Positions 8,328-17,463 of a DNA stretch of 64,000 nucleotides are shown piece by piece (within the stretch, counting starts at the first letter, position 1; each line of letters opens with the position of its first letter). Source of the stretch: Terrirubrum flagellatum (GTDB taxonomy: Bacteria > Pseudomonadota > Alphaproteobacteria > Rhizobiales > Beijerinckiaceae); contig NZ_CP091851.1 of NCBI RefSeq assembly GCF_022059845.1, positions 3,782,001-3,846,000 on the forward strand, written 5' to 3'. The notes under the pieces are model-generated. The model had not been told where the DNA came from and searched no databases. It worked only from the letters and a program-made list of their open reading frames with translations. The translations under genes were made by a program, and so were the position numbers.

Positions 8328-8825
8328 TTAAAGGCCGCGGCCGATCGCCGCGGCCTTTTTTGCGCCCTTGGCCGACGCCTTCCCGGCGCCATGCGCATGC
8401 GGTCCGCCGCCATGGCTGCAGGCGCCGTGCTCGGCCAACACCTCGATCACGCGGCAATCGGCGATCTGCCCGCCGTGGCAGTGATCGACCACCCGCTCCA
8501 GCTCCTCCGCGAGATCGGTCAGGCGCGCGATCTTGGCGCGGACGGATTTGAGCTGCTCTCGGGCGATCGAATCCGCCTTCTCGCAGGGCGCTGACGGATT
8601 CTGCGAAAGCTGCAGCAGTTCGCGAATCGATTCGACCGAGAATCCGAGATCGCGCGCATGCATGATGAAGCGCAGCCGCTCGATATGGCTGGCGAGATAG
8701 CGCCTTTGGTTGCCCTCGGTCCGCTCCGGCTCCGGCAGGAGGCCGATCTGCTCATAGAAGCGAATGGTTTCGACCCGGCAGCCCGTAGCCTCGCCAACCC
8801 GGCCGATCGAATAGCTGCGCTCCAT
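8328..8825 (-). CDS. MerR-family Zn/Cd/Pb-responsive regulator
   Basis: A 165-residue MerR activator of the ZntR/CadR/PbrR type. The winged-helix domain (1-70) and coiled-coil helix are followed by a metal loop. Cys81, at the position that is Ser77 in the CueR of this window, plus Cys116 and Cys124 (C-x7-C) fit the divalent-metal branch. A C-terminal tail adds Cys136 and several histidines, as in CadR/PbrR-like proteins. It is divergent from the adjacent P-type ATPase gene, with a MerR-type promoter between them. The metal (Zn, Cd or Pb) cannot be fixed by reading alone. Confidence 0.9.
   Translation of the reverse strand: MERSYSIGRVGEATGCRVETIRFYEQIGLLPEPERTEGNQRRYLASHIERLRFIMHARDLGFSVESIRELLQLSQNPSAPCEKADSIAREQLKSVRAKIARLTDLAEELERVVDHCHGGQIADCRVIEVLAEHGACSHGGGPHAHGAGKASAKGAKKAAAIGRGL
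8331..8361 (+). terminator. Rho-independent terminator after the HMA chaperone
   Basis: AAGGCCGCGG (8331-8340) pairs perfectly with CCGCGGCCTT (8348-8357) around a 7-nt loop and runs into a T-tract. It serves the plus-strand chaperone gene and overlaps the last codons of the convergent MerR gene. Confidence 0.85.
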
Positions 8826-8846
8826 CGCGAACTCCGAAAAAGCCTC

Positions 8847-8877
8847 TTGAACCTGAAGCGACTAGAGGAATTATGGT
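8847..8877 (+). promoter_or_regulatory. MerR-type promoter of the Zn/Cd ATPase
   Basis: TTGAAC (8847-8852) and TATGGT (8872-8877) are separated by 19 bp. The spacer holds the dyad CCTNNAGNNNCTNNAGG (8852-8868), resembling CadR/PbrR operators and clearly different from the CueR boxes nearby. It lies between the divergent regulator and the ATPase, so it also rules out ATPase starts upstream of it. Confidence 0.8.
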
Positions 8878-8912
8878 GGCGGCCGATCGAGAACGCAAGC
8901 GCGGGCCAGGCC

Positions 8913-11525
8913 ATGTCGAACGGCGAAAAAAACCATTCACATCATGGGCATCACCATGATCACGGCACCTGCTGCGGCGGTCATGACCACGCGCATGGGC
9001 ATGTGGCCAAGCCCGCCCAGGCCCATGTCCATGGGCCGTCATGCAACCACGATCATGATCATCATGGACGCGATCGCCACGCGCATGGCCATGATCACGC
9101 CCACGCCGCGCAGCCGGCCGCGCTGAAGGCGCATGTTCATGGGCCGTCCTGCAATCATGATCATCGCGAGCATGACGCCCACGCCTCCGCGCCGAAGCCG
9201 CATGTCCACGGCCCATCCTGCAATCACGGCCCGCATGAGCACGATGATCATCACGGACATGATCACGCGCATCACCATCACGGGCATGTTCATGGACCGT
9301 CCTGCAGTCACGACCACGCCCATGCCGAACCCGAGCCGATGGCTGCGGCGGGGGGCTCGACCCTATGGAAAGTCACCGGCATGGATTGCGGGAGTTGCGC
9401 GACGACGATCCGCACTGCGCTCGAGCGCATGCCCGGCGTTTCCGACATCCGCATCTCGATCACCAACGAGACGGTCGCGCTGCTTCTCGACGACAAGAAA
9501 ACCAGCGGCGCCGACATCGAAAAGCAGATCTCCCGCCTCGGTTACACGCCGTCGCTGATCGACGCGCAGGCGAAAAACGCGGGCGCGATCGCGCACGAAG
9601 CGCCGCGCGCCTGGTGGCGGCAGCCGAAAGGGCAACTTGCGATCGCGTCAGGCGCGCTTGTCGCGCTCGCTTATGGCGCGAGCCTCGTCATTCCCGCCTG
9701 GTCCTACGCGCTGTTCATCGCCGCAACGATCATCGCCGCCGCTCCCATCGCTCGCCGCGCCATCTCGGCGGCGTTCGCGCGCGCGCCCTTCACTATCCAG
9801 ATGCTGCTGACGATCGCCGTCATCGGCGCGCTGGCGATCGGCGCCGCCGAAGAAGCCGCCGTCGTGGTGTTCCTGTTCTGCGTCGGCGAAGTGCTGGAAG
9901 GCGTCGCCGCCAATCAGGCGCGCGAAGGCATTCGCTCGCTCGCGGCTCTCGTGCCCCAATCAGCTTTCGTCGAGCAGAATGGGCGCGTTGTTGAAGTTGC
10001 GGCGGCGAGCCTCGCTGTCGGCCAGATGGTTCTCGTGCGGCCCGGCGATCGCGCGCCTGCGGACGGCAAGGTGGTCGAAGGCCATTCCAGCATGGATGAA
10101 TCGCCGATCACCGGCGAATCGGCGCCGCGCACGAAAGGCCCCGGCGCCGATGTGTTCGCGGGCTCCATCAATCATGAAGCGGCGCTGAAGCTTCGCGTCG
10201 AACGCGCCGCGAAAGACAACATGATCTCGCGCATCGTCGCGCTGGTCGAAGAGGCGCAGGAGTCGAAGGCGCCGACCGAGCGCTTTATCGATCGCTTCTC
10301 GCGCATCTATATGCCCTTCATCGTCGGGCTCTCGGCGCTGGTGGCCATTATTCCTCCGCTCGCCATGGGCGCGAGCTGGAGCGAATGGGTCTATCGCGGC
10401 CTCACGCTGCTGCTGATCGGCTGCCCCTGCGCGCTCGTGATCTCCGTTCCCGCCGCGATCGCGTCGAGCCTCTCGACAGCAGCGCGTCACGGCCTGCTGA
10501 TCAAGGGCGGCGCGATCGTCGAATCCCTTGCGCGGACAGAGATCGTCGCCTTCGACAAGACCGGCACGCTGACGGAGGGCCGCCCCGTCGTCACCGAAGC
10601 GGTGGCGTTTGTCGGCTCCGAGGCCGATCTGCTCGCGCGCGCGGCCGCGATCGAAGGCCGCTCAAGTCATCCGCTTGCGGAAGCGATCACGAAGCATGCG
10701 GCGAAGCTGAATATCCCGTCGCTGCCTGCAGCCGCGGTGAAAGCCATTCCCGGCAAGGGCATGGAAGGAGAGGTCGGCGCTGAGACCATTTTCATTGGCG
10801 CGCCGCGCCATGCAGCCGAACGCGTGGCGCTGGCCAGCGACGTCGGCAGCGAGATCGCGCGACTCGAAAATGAAGGCAAGACGGTCGTGGTCGTTGCAAA
10901 AGGCGCTGCTGTCGCAGGCCTTATTGCTTTGCGCGACGAACCGCGTCGCGATGCGGCCGCGGCTATCGCCGAACTGAAAGCGATGGGCGTCGACGCGGTG
11001 ATGCTCACCGGCGATAATGCGCAAACCGGCGCCGCGATCGGACGCGCGCTCGGAATTTCCGCGAAGGCTGAGATGCTGCCGGCCGACAAGGCCGACGCGA
11101 TCAAGGCGTTGGCCGCGTCGAAGCGCGTCGCGATGATCGGCGACGGCATCAATGATGCGCCGGCGCTCGCGTCAGCCCATGTCGGCGTCGCCATGGGCTC
11201 AGGCACCGGCGTCGCGCTTGAAACAGCCGACGCAGCGTTGCTGAAAAATCGCGTCGCGGACGTGCCGGCCCTCATCAAGCTGTCGCGCGCGACCATGGCG
11301 AATATCCGCGAGAACATCACGATCGCGCTGGCGTTGAAGGCGCTGTTCGTCGTCACCACCATCACGGGAACGACGGGCCTCTGGATGGCCGTCATCGCAG
11401 ACACCGGCGGCACGGTCCTGGTGACGCTGAACGCGCTGCGTCTGCTCGGCTGGTTCCGTTCTCAGAAAAGCGAAACCCCAACGGCCGGCGACAATCGCAA
11501 CGAGCCTGCCCTCGCCACGTCATAA
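8913..11525 (+). CDS. Zn/Cd/Pb-exporting P1B-type ATPase with His-rich N-terminus
   Basis: An 870-residue ZntA/CadA-like metal pump. Residues 1-140 contain 46 histidines and four copies of HVHGPSC (38-44, 74-80, 97-103, 125-131), most continuing with NHDH or SHDH. One HMA domain follows with GMDCGSC (Cys159/Cys162), then the membrane CPC site (IGCPCALVIS), the TGE loop (PITGES), DKTGT, SSHPLAE and [11 protein letters not shown]. The motif set fits divalent-metal P1B-2 ATPases, which extrude Zn, Cd or Pb to the periplasm. The ATG at 8913 is the first one after the predicted promoter; its ribosome site is weak. It is divergent from its probable MerR regulator. Confidence 0.92.
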   Translation: MSNGEKNHSHHGHHHDHGTCCGGHDHAHGHVAKPAQAHVHGPSCNHDHDHHGRDRHAHGHDHAHAAQPAALKAHVHGPSCNHDHREHDAHASAPKPHVHGPSCNHGPHEHDDHHGHDHAHHHHGHVHGPSCSHDHAHAEPEPMAAAGGSTLWKVTGMDCGSCATTIRTALERMPGVSDIRISITNETVALLLDDKKTSGADIEKQISRLGYTPSLIDAQAKNAGAIAHEAPRAWWRQPKGQLAIASGALVALAYGASLVIPAWSYALFIAATIIAAAPIARRAISAAFARAPFTIQMLLTIAVIGALAIGAAEEAAVVVFLFCVGEVLEGVAANQAREGIRSLAALVPQSAFVEQNGRVVEVAAASLAVGQMVLVRPGDRAPADGKVVEGHSSMDESPITGESAPRTKGPGADVFAGSINHEAALKLRVERAAKDNMISRIVALVEEAQESKAPTERFIDRFSRIYMPFIVGLSALVAIIPPLAMGASWSEWVYRGLTLLLIGCPCALVISVPAAIASSLSTAARHGLLIKGGAIVESLARTEIVAFDKTGTLTEGRPVVTEAVAFVGSEADLLARAAAIEGRSSHPLAEAITKHAAKLNIPSLPAAAVKAIPGKGMEGEVGAETIFIGAPRHAAERVALASDVGSEIARLENEGKTVVVVAKGAAVAGLIALRDEPRRDAAAAIAELKAMGVDAVMLTGDNAQTGAAIGRALGISAKAEMLPADKADAIKALAASKRVAMIGDGINDAPALASAHVGVAMGSGTGVALETADAALLKNRVADVPALIKLSRATMANIRENITIALALKALFVVTTITGTTGLWMAVIADTGGTVLVTLNALRLLGWFRSQKSETPTAGDNRNEPALATS

Positions 11526-11556
11526 GCCGCCGAATCATAGTTGGGAATTTTAGATC

Positions 11557-11583
11557 GTCGCGGCCGTTAGGTCAGGCCGCGAC
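11557..11583 (+). terminator. stem-loop after the Zn/Cd ATPase
   Basis: GTCGCGGCC (11557-11565) pairs perfectly with GGCCGCGAC (11575-11583) around a 9-nt loop, 31 bp after the ATPase stop. There is no T-run directly after it, so termination strength is uncertain. Confidence 0.5.
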
Positions 11584-11675
11584 GCCGCCTTATTGTTGTG
11601 GACTTATCGACCGGAGGAAATCATTAACGATCGGGACGCTATGTCGTTGCGCCCGCATTTTAGGAGTTGAGAGCC

Positions 11676-11867
11676 ATGGCGAAGAAAGCCGTCGTCAAGA
11701 AAGTCACGAAGCGTCGCGAGTGGACGAAGGACGATGTTCGCCAGCTCAAGGTTCTGGCGAAGCAGAAGACGCCGGCCGCGAAGGTGGCGAGAGCCCTGAA
11801 GCGCACCGAAGGCGCGACGCGGCAGAAGGCGTTTCAGCTCGGAATCTCGATGGATTCGCGCGGCTGA
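11676..11867 (+). CDS. 63-residue Myb/SANT-like small basic protein
   Basis: A short, Lys/Arg-rich protein. A basic N-terminal tail (1-17) leads into a helical segment with [15 protein letters not shown] and [15 protein letters not shown], which reads like a small Myb/SANT or homeodomain-like helix-turn-helix. Similar short proteins are common as hypothetical genes in Hyphomicrobiales. The ATG at 11676 has AGGAG about 9 bases upstream. It stands alone, 150 bp after the ATPase. DNA binding is inferred from composition only; no target is visible. Confidence 0.75.
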   Translation: MAKKAVVKKVTKRREWTKDDVRQLKVLAKQKTPAAKVARALKRTEGATRQKAFQLGISMDSRG

Positions 11868-11913
11868 TCGCGAAACGTCAGGCGCTCCGTCTTTTAGCAA
11901 TGACGGCGCGGCG

Positions 11914-12390
11914 GTGACGGACGACTCCGCGCCATCGATCGTAATCTATGTCGACGCAGACGCCTGCCCGGTGAAGGCGGAAGTCTACCGCGTCGCCGAG
12001 CGTTATCGACTGAAGGTCTTCGTCGTCGCCAACAGCTACATCAACACGCCGCGCGATCCGCTGATCGAGCGAATCGTCGTCGGCGCCGATCCTGACGCGG
12101 CTGACGACTGGATCGTGGAGCGCGCCGACGCCCGCTCCATTGTCATCACCGCCGATATTCCGCTCGCGAGCCGCGCGGTGAAAGCGGGCGCCGTCGTCAT
12201 TGCGCCCAACGGCCGCGTTCACACGGCGGATTCTGTCGGCATGGCGCTCGCGACGCGCAATCTCATGCAAGGTTTGCGCGACGCCGGCGAGATCACCGGA
12301 GGCCCCGGCGCTTTCACGCCCCGCGACCGATCGAATTTCCTGTCAGCGCTCGACAATGCGATTGTCAGGCTCAAGCGATCCGGCGGCTGA
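11914..12390 (+). CDS. YaiI/YqxD (UPF0178) family protein
   Basis: A 158-residue cytosolic protein of the YaiI/YqxD family, recognised from [12 protein letters not shown] near the N-terminus, VVANSYI, and the [14 protein letters not shown] segment near residue 130. The acidic residues suggest a PIN-like nuclease fold, but no function is established for the family. The start is a GTG at 11914. The 3' end overlaps the convergent oxidoreductase gene by 48 bp. Confidence 0.9.
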   Translation: MTDDSAPSIVIYVDADACPVKAEVYRVAERYRLKVFVVANSYINTPRDPLIERIVVGADPDAADDWIVERADARSIVITADIPLASRAVKAGAVVIAPNGRVHTADSVGMALATRNLMQGLRDAGEITGGPGAFTPRDRSNFLSALDNAIVRLKRSGG

Positions 12391-13884
12391 CCCTTTCTCT
12401 ACCGACCGTTCGACGAATCCGGCGACCGCCGTGATCGCCGCATCCGACTGCGGCATCGCGGCGAATTCACGCAGCGGCACGGGCTTCACCGGCGGACGCA
12501 GGCGATAATAGCCGACATCAGCAGGCGAGACGCCGCGCGCCTGCGCAATCATTTCGCTGACGGTCAGCCCGCACAGACGGCCCTGGCACGGGCCCATGCC
12601 GCAACGCAAGAAGGCCTTCATCTGATTCGGCCCCTGCACGCCGAGCGCCGCCGTCGCGCGAACACGACCGGCGCTGACTTCCTCGCAACGACAGACGATG
12701 GCGTCGTCGCGCTGCGGCACGCGAAATTCATCGGCCGGCCTGAACAGGCGGTCGAGAAAAGCGCGGCCTCGCAGAACCGAGGCGAGCCGCTTTTTCAGTT
12801 CAGCGCCGCGCTGCGCGAACATCTCCTTCGAAATCCGGCTGAGCCGGAAGGCGGCGACGAGACCCGCGATCTCGCCTTCGATCACTGAGGCCTGCGCGCC
12901 GACAATGCCGCCGCCATCGCCGGCGATCGAAATTCCAGCTTCGGAACTTTCGAGCCACTCGTCGCGCTTCGGCCTGAACAGCGCCTGTTTTTCATCCCAT
13001 TCCAGCGCGCATCCCGCAGCCGACGAAAGATTGAGATTGGGCGCGACGCCCTGATGCAGAAGCAGGAGATCGGCGTCGATGCGCTCCATCGTTCCGTTCG
13101 TCCGCGTGACGATAAGCGTTTCGAATTTGTCACCGCCGACAGCCTCCAGAGCCGACACGTTGCGGATCACGCGGATGCGCTTCGCGACATCGAAGAGCAG
13201 CTTCAGCCCCTTCGCCGCGTAAGACGACATTGCGAAAGCGGGAAAGTCAGGCAGCGCCACGCGCCAGTTCTTTCGCGGCGTCGTATCGACCAGCGCCACA
13301 GGCGGCGCACCCGCTGCAATGAGTTGGCTTGCAAGAAGATAAAGAAGCGGCCCGCTTCCCGCGATCACCGTGCGGCCGCTCGGCGCCAACGCCGACGTCT
13401 TGAGGAGAATTTGCGCAGCGCCGGCGCTCATCACGCCCGGCAAGGTCCAGCCTGGAATCGGAAATGGCCGCTCGATTGCGCCCGTCGCGAGCAGAACGCG
13501 TTGCGCGCCAATCGCGCGCGCGACGCCGCCAAGAGAAATTCCGACTTCAAGGGGATAATCAGCGTCGGGCGTTTCCTCATCCGTCGGCGCGACGCTCCAG
13601 ACAAGCGCGCCCAGCGTATAGGCGGCGGCGCTCTCTGCGAATGCAGCGCTGAGTTTCTTGCCTGCGGCATAATCAGGCCCAAGACGGCGGCGATCCGCTT
13701 CGCTGCTTCTCGTAATTCCGCGATAGATCTGGCCGCCGGGCGCGCCATTTTCGTCAGCGAGCAGCACGGACAATCCGAAGCCCGACGCGGTCGCAGCGGC
13801 AGCGAGGCCGGCGGGGCCGGCGCCAACAATGACGAGATCATAGCTGCGCCTGAGGTCGGACGCAGAGGTGAAGCGCTCGCTCAT
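12343..13884 (-). CDS. HcnB/opine-oxidase-A-like FAD, Fe-S oxidoreductase subunit (set 1)
   Basis: A 513-residue flavoprotein. The N-terminal FAD Rossmann motif is [12 protein letters not shown] (about 19-30), and a second nucleotide-binding segment reads [13 protein letters not shown]-terminal BFD-like Fe-S region has CRCEE followed by CQGRLC. This matches the middle subunit of HcnABC, opine oxidases and D-hydroxyproline/L-proline dehydrogenase complexes, which oxidise amines or amino acids and pass electrons onward. Its start overlaps the 2Fe-2S gene by 4 bases. It is the last gene of a three-gene unit with the 2Fe-2S and DAO-type subunits. The substrate is unknown; a second such set lies at 19.3-22.1 kb. 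Confidence 0.88.
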   Translation of the reverse strand: MSERFTSASDLRRSYDLVIVGAGPAGLAAAATASGFGLSVLLADENGAPGGQIYRGITRSSEADRRRLGPDYAAGKKLSAAFAESAAAYTLGALVWSVAPTDEETPDADYPLEVGISLGGVARAIGAQRVLLATGAIERPFPIPGWTLPGVMSAGAAQILLKTSALAPSGRTVIAGSGPLLYLLASQLIAAGAPPVALVDTTPRKNWRVALPDFPAFAMSSYAAKGLKLLFDVAKRIRVIRNVSALEAVGGDKFETLIVTRTNGTMERIDADLLLLHQGVAPNLNLSSAAGCALEWDEKQALFRPKRDEWLESSEAGISIAGDGGGIVGAQASVIEGEIAGLVAAFRLSRISKEMFAQRGAELKKRLASVLRGRAFLDRLFRPADEFRVPQRDDAIVCRCEEVSAGRVRATAALGVQGPNQMKAFLRCGMGPCQGRLCGLTVSEMIAQARGVSPADVGYYRLRPPVKPVPLREFAAMPQSDAAITAVAGFVERSVEKGSAAGSLEPDNRIVER

Positions 13885-14183
13885 TCCGCGTCCTCGAACA
13901 CAGCGGCGCCTTGCTGCGTTTCGACGCGCATGCCTTCAACGACGGGCGTCAGACAGCCCTGCCGGTTGGGCGCGCCGTCGATGACGACAAGGCATTCGAA
14001 GCACACACCCATCATGCAATAGGGCGCGCGCGGCGCGCGCGAAACCGGCGTGTGGCGTGTCGCGAGCTGGCCGGCGGCGAGCAACGCGGCAGCGACCGTG
14101 TCGCCTTCCTGCGCGGTGAGCGCTTCGCCATCAAAGGTGAATCGAACAAGCGCGCGGGCGCGATCAGGCAGCCGCCGGTACAT
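13881..14183 (-). CDS. HcnA-like [2Fe-2S] subunit (set 1)
   Basis: A 100-residue ferredoxin-like subunit with Cys56, Cys61, Cys64 and Cys77 (C-x4-C-x2-C-x12-C), the pattern of the small subunit of HcnABC/opine-oxidase complexes. It carries electrons between the two flavin subunits or to an acceptor. The ATG at 14183 was chosen for a strong GGAGG four bases upstream. It overlaps the DAO-type gene before it by 20 bp and the HcnB-like gene after it by 4 bp, so the three are co-translated. Confidence 0.88.
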   Translation of the reverse strand: MYRRLPDRARALVRFTFDGEALTAQEGDTVAAALLAAGQLATRHTPVSRAPRAPYCMMGVCFECLVVIDGAPNRQGCLTPVVEGMRVETQQGAAVFEDAE

Positions 14184-15291
14184 CGAACCTCCGCGCGGAG
14201 AAACTTGAGAGCTCATCGGAGAGAGCGCCAGCAGCGATCTGCTCGGGCAATGTCAGCGCGTGATTGGCCGCAAGCGTCACGCCGGAATGGCAGGCGAGCG
14301 AGAAAGCGCCGGGACAAGTGCTTGACTGATCGTAAGCCGGAAATCCATCGGGCGTGACGACACGAAATCCTGTCCAGACGCGCATGGCGTTGGCGTTTCC
14401 GAGCAGCGGAAATGAGCGCACCGCGCGCTCCGCCAGAACAGCCGTGACCGGCGGACGCGGGCGCTCGCTGTCGAGCGTCGCTTCCTTGCTTTCGCCGATC
14501 AGCACCGTGCCTTCATCGGTCTGGCGCAGGCTGCCTGTAGGGTGATGCAGAAACGGCTGCAGTCTTTCGGTGACGATGATCTGGCCGCGGCTTGGCACGA
14601 GCGGCGTCGACAAGCCCACCATCGGCGCAAGCTTTGCGCCGCCGAGCCCCGCGGCGATGACGAGTTTTCCGGCGCCCAACGTCCAGCCTTCACCGGACAC
14701 TTCGAATCCCCCGTTGCGATGGACGATCGACATCGCTTTGCGATGCGGCAGATAGGTGGCGCCGCGTTGCTTGAGCGCAGCGTGAAAAGCGGCGAGCAGT
14801 CGCAGCGGATTGGCGTGCCCGTCGAGCGGCGAGAAGATCGCGCCGGCGACAGTCGGACCGATGTGCGGCAGACGCCGCTTCGTCTCCGCGTGATCGAGCA
14901 GTTCATAGGTCAAAGGCGGAACGCCGGGCGCGTTCATGCCGGGCTGCGCGGCCAGCTTCGCCATCGAGGCTTCGCCGCGCTGCATCTCCAGATCGGTCAG
15001 GCGAATCGAGAAGCCGCCGGGCTGGCTGTGCCCGGAATCGATACCCGTTTCGTCCTTGAGCGCAGCGTTGAGTTCGGCCCACGAGGCCGCGGAGCGTCGC
15101 GACCAGCGCGAATAGGCCGTCGAGCCCAGGCCCTTGCTCTGCACCCAGACCAAACCGAAGTTGGCGCGCGCGGCGCGCAGCGCCACATCGCCTTCATCGA
15201 GAATGGCGACCGACAATTTCCGCCGGGCGAGGCCCCAGCCGACCGATACGCCGACGAGCCCGCCGCCCACCACGATCACGTCATAGGTCAT
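14164..15291 (-). CDS. HcnC-like FAD-dependent amine oxidoreductase (set 1)
   Basis: A 375-residue DAO-fold flavoenzyme. The FAD motif VVGGGLVGVSVGWGLA opens the protein, and the conserved C-terminal DAO segment (GPFSLACHSGVTLAANHA-like) closes it. In the three-subunit complexes this subunit (HcnC, OoxB, PdhB-like) holds the substrate-oxidising flavin. It is the first gene of set 1; the 240-bp gap upstream separates it from a divergent aminotransferase and should hold both promoters, though I see no convincing -35/-10 there. The substrate is not predictable; amino acid, opine or secondary amine are possible. Confidence 0.88.
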   Translation of the reverse strand: MTYDVIVVGGGLVGVSVGWGLARRKLSVAILDEGDVALRAARANFGLVWVQSKGLGSTAYSRWSRRSAASWAELNAALKDETGIDSGHSQPGGFSIRLTDLEMQRGEASMAKLAAQPGMNAPGVPPLTYELLDHAETKRRLPHIGPTVAGAIFSPLDGHANPLRLLAAFHAALKQRGATYLPHRKAMSIVHRNGGFEVSGEGWTLGAGKLVIAAGLGGAKLAPMVGLSTPLVPSRGQIIVTERLQPFLHHPTGSLRQTDEGTVLIGESKEATLDSERPRPPVTAVLAERAVRSFPLLGNANAMRVWTGFRVVTPDGFPAYDQSSTCPGAFSLACHSGVTLAANHALTLPEQIAAGALSDELSSFSARRFDVPAAA

Positions 15292-15533
15292 GGGGCGATC
15301 CTAACCGGCCGAGCGCAAAGCGTCGCGCGCGGCGGCCCGTCCGCCAAGACGATCCTGCCGAAATCGGCGCGGCGAACCCATTGATCTGCCGCAGGGCTCG
15401 CGCCGGCCGGTCCTAGCATTTTCTGCCGCCGCGAGGGAAACTTGGCCTGCGCGCGCGCGATCGGGACGGCGGAAAAAGCCATCTCTGCGGGCAGTTTTAC
15501 GAAGAATGCGCCAATAAGGCCCGGAGGCATATG

Positions 15534-16916
15534 ATGCTGTCGAACTCCCTGCGCGCGCTCGATCACGACCACTGGATTCATCCGGTGATCTCCTGGAAGG
15601 GGCACGAGGCCGCCGGCGTCAAAGTGCTGCGCTCGGGCCGCGGCGCGTTCCTGACCGATGGCGAGGGTCGCGAGCATCTCGACGGATTCGCCGGCCTCTG
15701 GTGCGTCAATGTCGGCTATGGCCAGGACAGCATCGTCGAGGTCGCGGCCGAGCAGATGCGCCGCCTGCCCTACGCCACCGGCTACTTCCATTTCGGCAGC
15801 GAGCCCGCCATCCGGCTGAGCGCGAAGCTCGCTGAAATCGCGCCGGGCGATCTCAGCCACAGCTATTTCACGCTTGGCGGCTCCGACGCCGTCGACAGCG
15901 CGATCCGGCTGATCCGCTACTACTACAATGTCACCGGCCGCCCGCAGAAGAAGCGCTTCATCGCGCTCGAGCGCGGCTATCACGGCTCAAGCTCCACCGG
16001 CGCCGGCCTCACCGCGCTGCCTGCGTTCCATCTCAACTTCGACCTGCCGACCGTCGAGCAGCATCACATCCCCTCGCCCTATCCCTATCGCAATCCTGTC
16101 GGCGATGATCCCGAGGCGATCATCGCCGCGTCCGTCGCGCAGTTGAAGGCGAAGGTGGAGGAGCTAGGCGCCGACACGGTCGCCGCGTTCTTCTGCGAGC
16201 CCGTGCAGGGCTCCGGCGGCGTGGTCGTGCCACCCAAGGGATGGCTGAAGGCGATGCGCGAAGCGGCGCGCGAGCTCGATATTCTCTTTGTCGCGGATGA
16301 AGTCATCACCGGCTTCGGTCGCACCGGCCCGATGTTCGCCTGCGAAGCCGAAGGCGTCGTTCCCGATCTCATGACCATGGCGAAAGGCCTGACCTCAGGC
16401 TACGCGCCCATGGGCGCAGTGATGTTCGGCGAGAAAGTCTATCGCGGCATCGCCGACAATGCGCCCGCCGGCGCGCCTGTCGGCCATGGCTACACCTATT
16501 CCGGCCACCCCGTCAGCGCCGCTGTCGCGCTCGAAGTCATCCGCCTTTACGAGGAAGGCGGCGTGCTCGCAAACGGGCAGGCGTCCGGCGCGCATTTCGA
16601 ACGAAAGCTCGCCAAGCTCGCCGATCATCCGCTGGTGGGCGACGTGCGCGCGCGCGGACTGGTCGCGGGAATCGAACTCGTGGCCGACAAGCGCACCAGG
16701 GCGAAATTCCCGAAGGAGTTGCGCGTGGCCGACCATCTCGCCCGTTTCGGCGAAGAGAATCGCGTCATCTTCCGCGCCTTCGCCGATGACGTGATCGGGC
16801 TTGCGCCGGCGCTCACTCTCACGACGGCCGAGATCGACTTGCTGGTCTCGCGCATCGCCAAGACGCTCGACGATGTTCTGGAGCTGCCGGAAGTGCGCGG
16901 CGCGCTGGTTGCATGA
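15534..16916 (+). CDS. class III PLP-dependent aminotransferase
   Basis: A 460-residue omega-type aminotransferase. It shows the PLP aspartate segment (ADEVITGFGRTG), the Schiff-base lysine in MAKGLTSGYAPMGA, and the YHGSS substrate region. The closest functional groups are putrescine-, taurine- or beta-alanine:pyruvate aminotransferases. Two ATGs stand in tandem; the second (15534) is 6 nt from GGAGG, the first (15531) only 3 nt, so the second was chosen. An Lrp-type regulator follows after 43 bp, and divergent amine-dehydrogenase genes lie upstream, consistent with amine or amino-acid degradation. Confidence 0.92.
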   Translation: MLSNSLRALDHDHWIHPVISWKGHEAAGVKVLRSGRGAFLTDGEGREHLDGFAGLWCVNVGYGQDSIVEVAAEQMRRLPYATGYFHFGSEPAIRLSAKLAEIAPGDLSHSYFTLGGSDAVDSAIRLIRYYYNVTGRPQKKRFIALERGYHGSSSTGAGLTALPAFHLNFDLPTVEQHHIPSPYPYRNPVGDDPEAIIAASVAQLKAKVEELGADTVAAFFCEPVQGSGGVVVPPKGWLKAMREAARELDILFVADEVITGFGRTGPMFACEAEGVVPDLMTMAKGLTSGYAPMGAVMFGEKVYRGIADNAPAGAPVGHGYTYSGHPVSAAVALEVIRLYEEGGVLANGQASGAHFERKLAKLADHPLVGDVRARGLVAGIELVADKRTRAKFPKELRVADHLARFGEENRVIFRAFADDVIGLAPALTLTTAEIDLLVSRIAKTLDDVLELPEVRGALVA

Positions 16917-16959
16917 GGCGAAAGCGCGGCTAGGCTGGCGTGAAGGGGAGGAGAGTTGC

Positions 16960-17463
16960 GTGCATCCATCGGCCGTGAAGCTCGACAGGATCGATATGAA
17001 GATTCTGGCGCAACTGCAGCGCAACGGGCGCCTGACCAACGTCAACCTTGCAGACGCGGTCGGCCTTTCCGCCAGCCCTTGCCTGCTGCGCGTGAAGCGG
17101 CTTGAGCAGGCCGGTTATATCTCAGGCTATGGCGCGCATCTCAATCTCGCCAGGCTCGGCGAGACGGTAACGGTCTTCACGGAGATCACCCTCACCGATC
17201 ACACCAAAGAGTATTTCCAGCGTTTCGAGGCGGCGCTGCGGCGCATCGACGAAGCGATGGAGTGTCACCTTGTCAGCGGCGGCTATGATTATCTCGTCAA
17301 GTTCGTGACGCGCGGGCTCTCGCACTATCAGGAAATCGTCGAAGGGATGCTCGAACGCAATATCGGCATCTCGAAATATTTCAGCTACATCGTCATCAAG
17401 ACGCCGATCCAGAAATTCGAACATCCGCTCGGCTCGCTCTTCGAAGGCCGACTGTCTCAATAA
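16960..17463 (+). CDS. Lrp/AsnC family transcriptional regulator
   Basis: A 167-residue regulator. The N-terminal helix-turn-helix begins LDRIDMKILAQLQRNGRLT and contains VGLSASPCLLRVKRLEQAGYI. A C-terminal RAM domain binds small effectors, usually amino acids. The start is a GTG at 16960, about 7 nt after GGGGAGGAG; no ATG is suitably placed. It probably senses the substrate of the neighbouring aminotransferase and dehydrogenases. Its end overlaps the convergent reductase gene by 7 bp. Confidence 0.92.
   Translation: MHPSAVKLDRIDMKILAQLQRNGRLTNVNLADAVGLSASPCLLRVKRLEQAGYISGYGAHLNLARLGETVTVFTEITLTDHTKEYFQRFEAALRRIDEAMECHLVSGGYDYLVKFVTRGLSHYQEIVEGMLERNIGISKYFSYIVIKTPIQKFEHPLGSLFEGRLSQ

Noticed and set aside
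8658-8912. An N-terminal extension of the Zn/Cd ATPase starting in the regulator gene.
   Set aside because: It would begin upstream of the promoter at 8847-8877 and run antisense to the MerR gene.
9600-9640. Possible CRISPR-like repetition in the His-rich region of the ATPase.
   Set aside because: The repeated CATGTTCATGGGCC-like units are coding repeats for HVHGPSC, with irregular spacing and no spacers.
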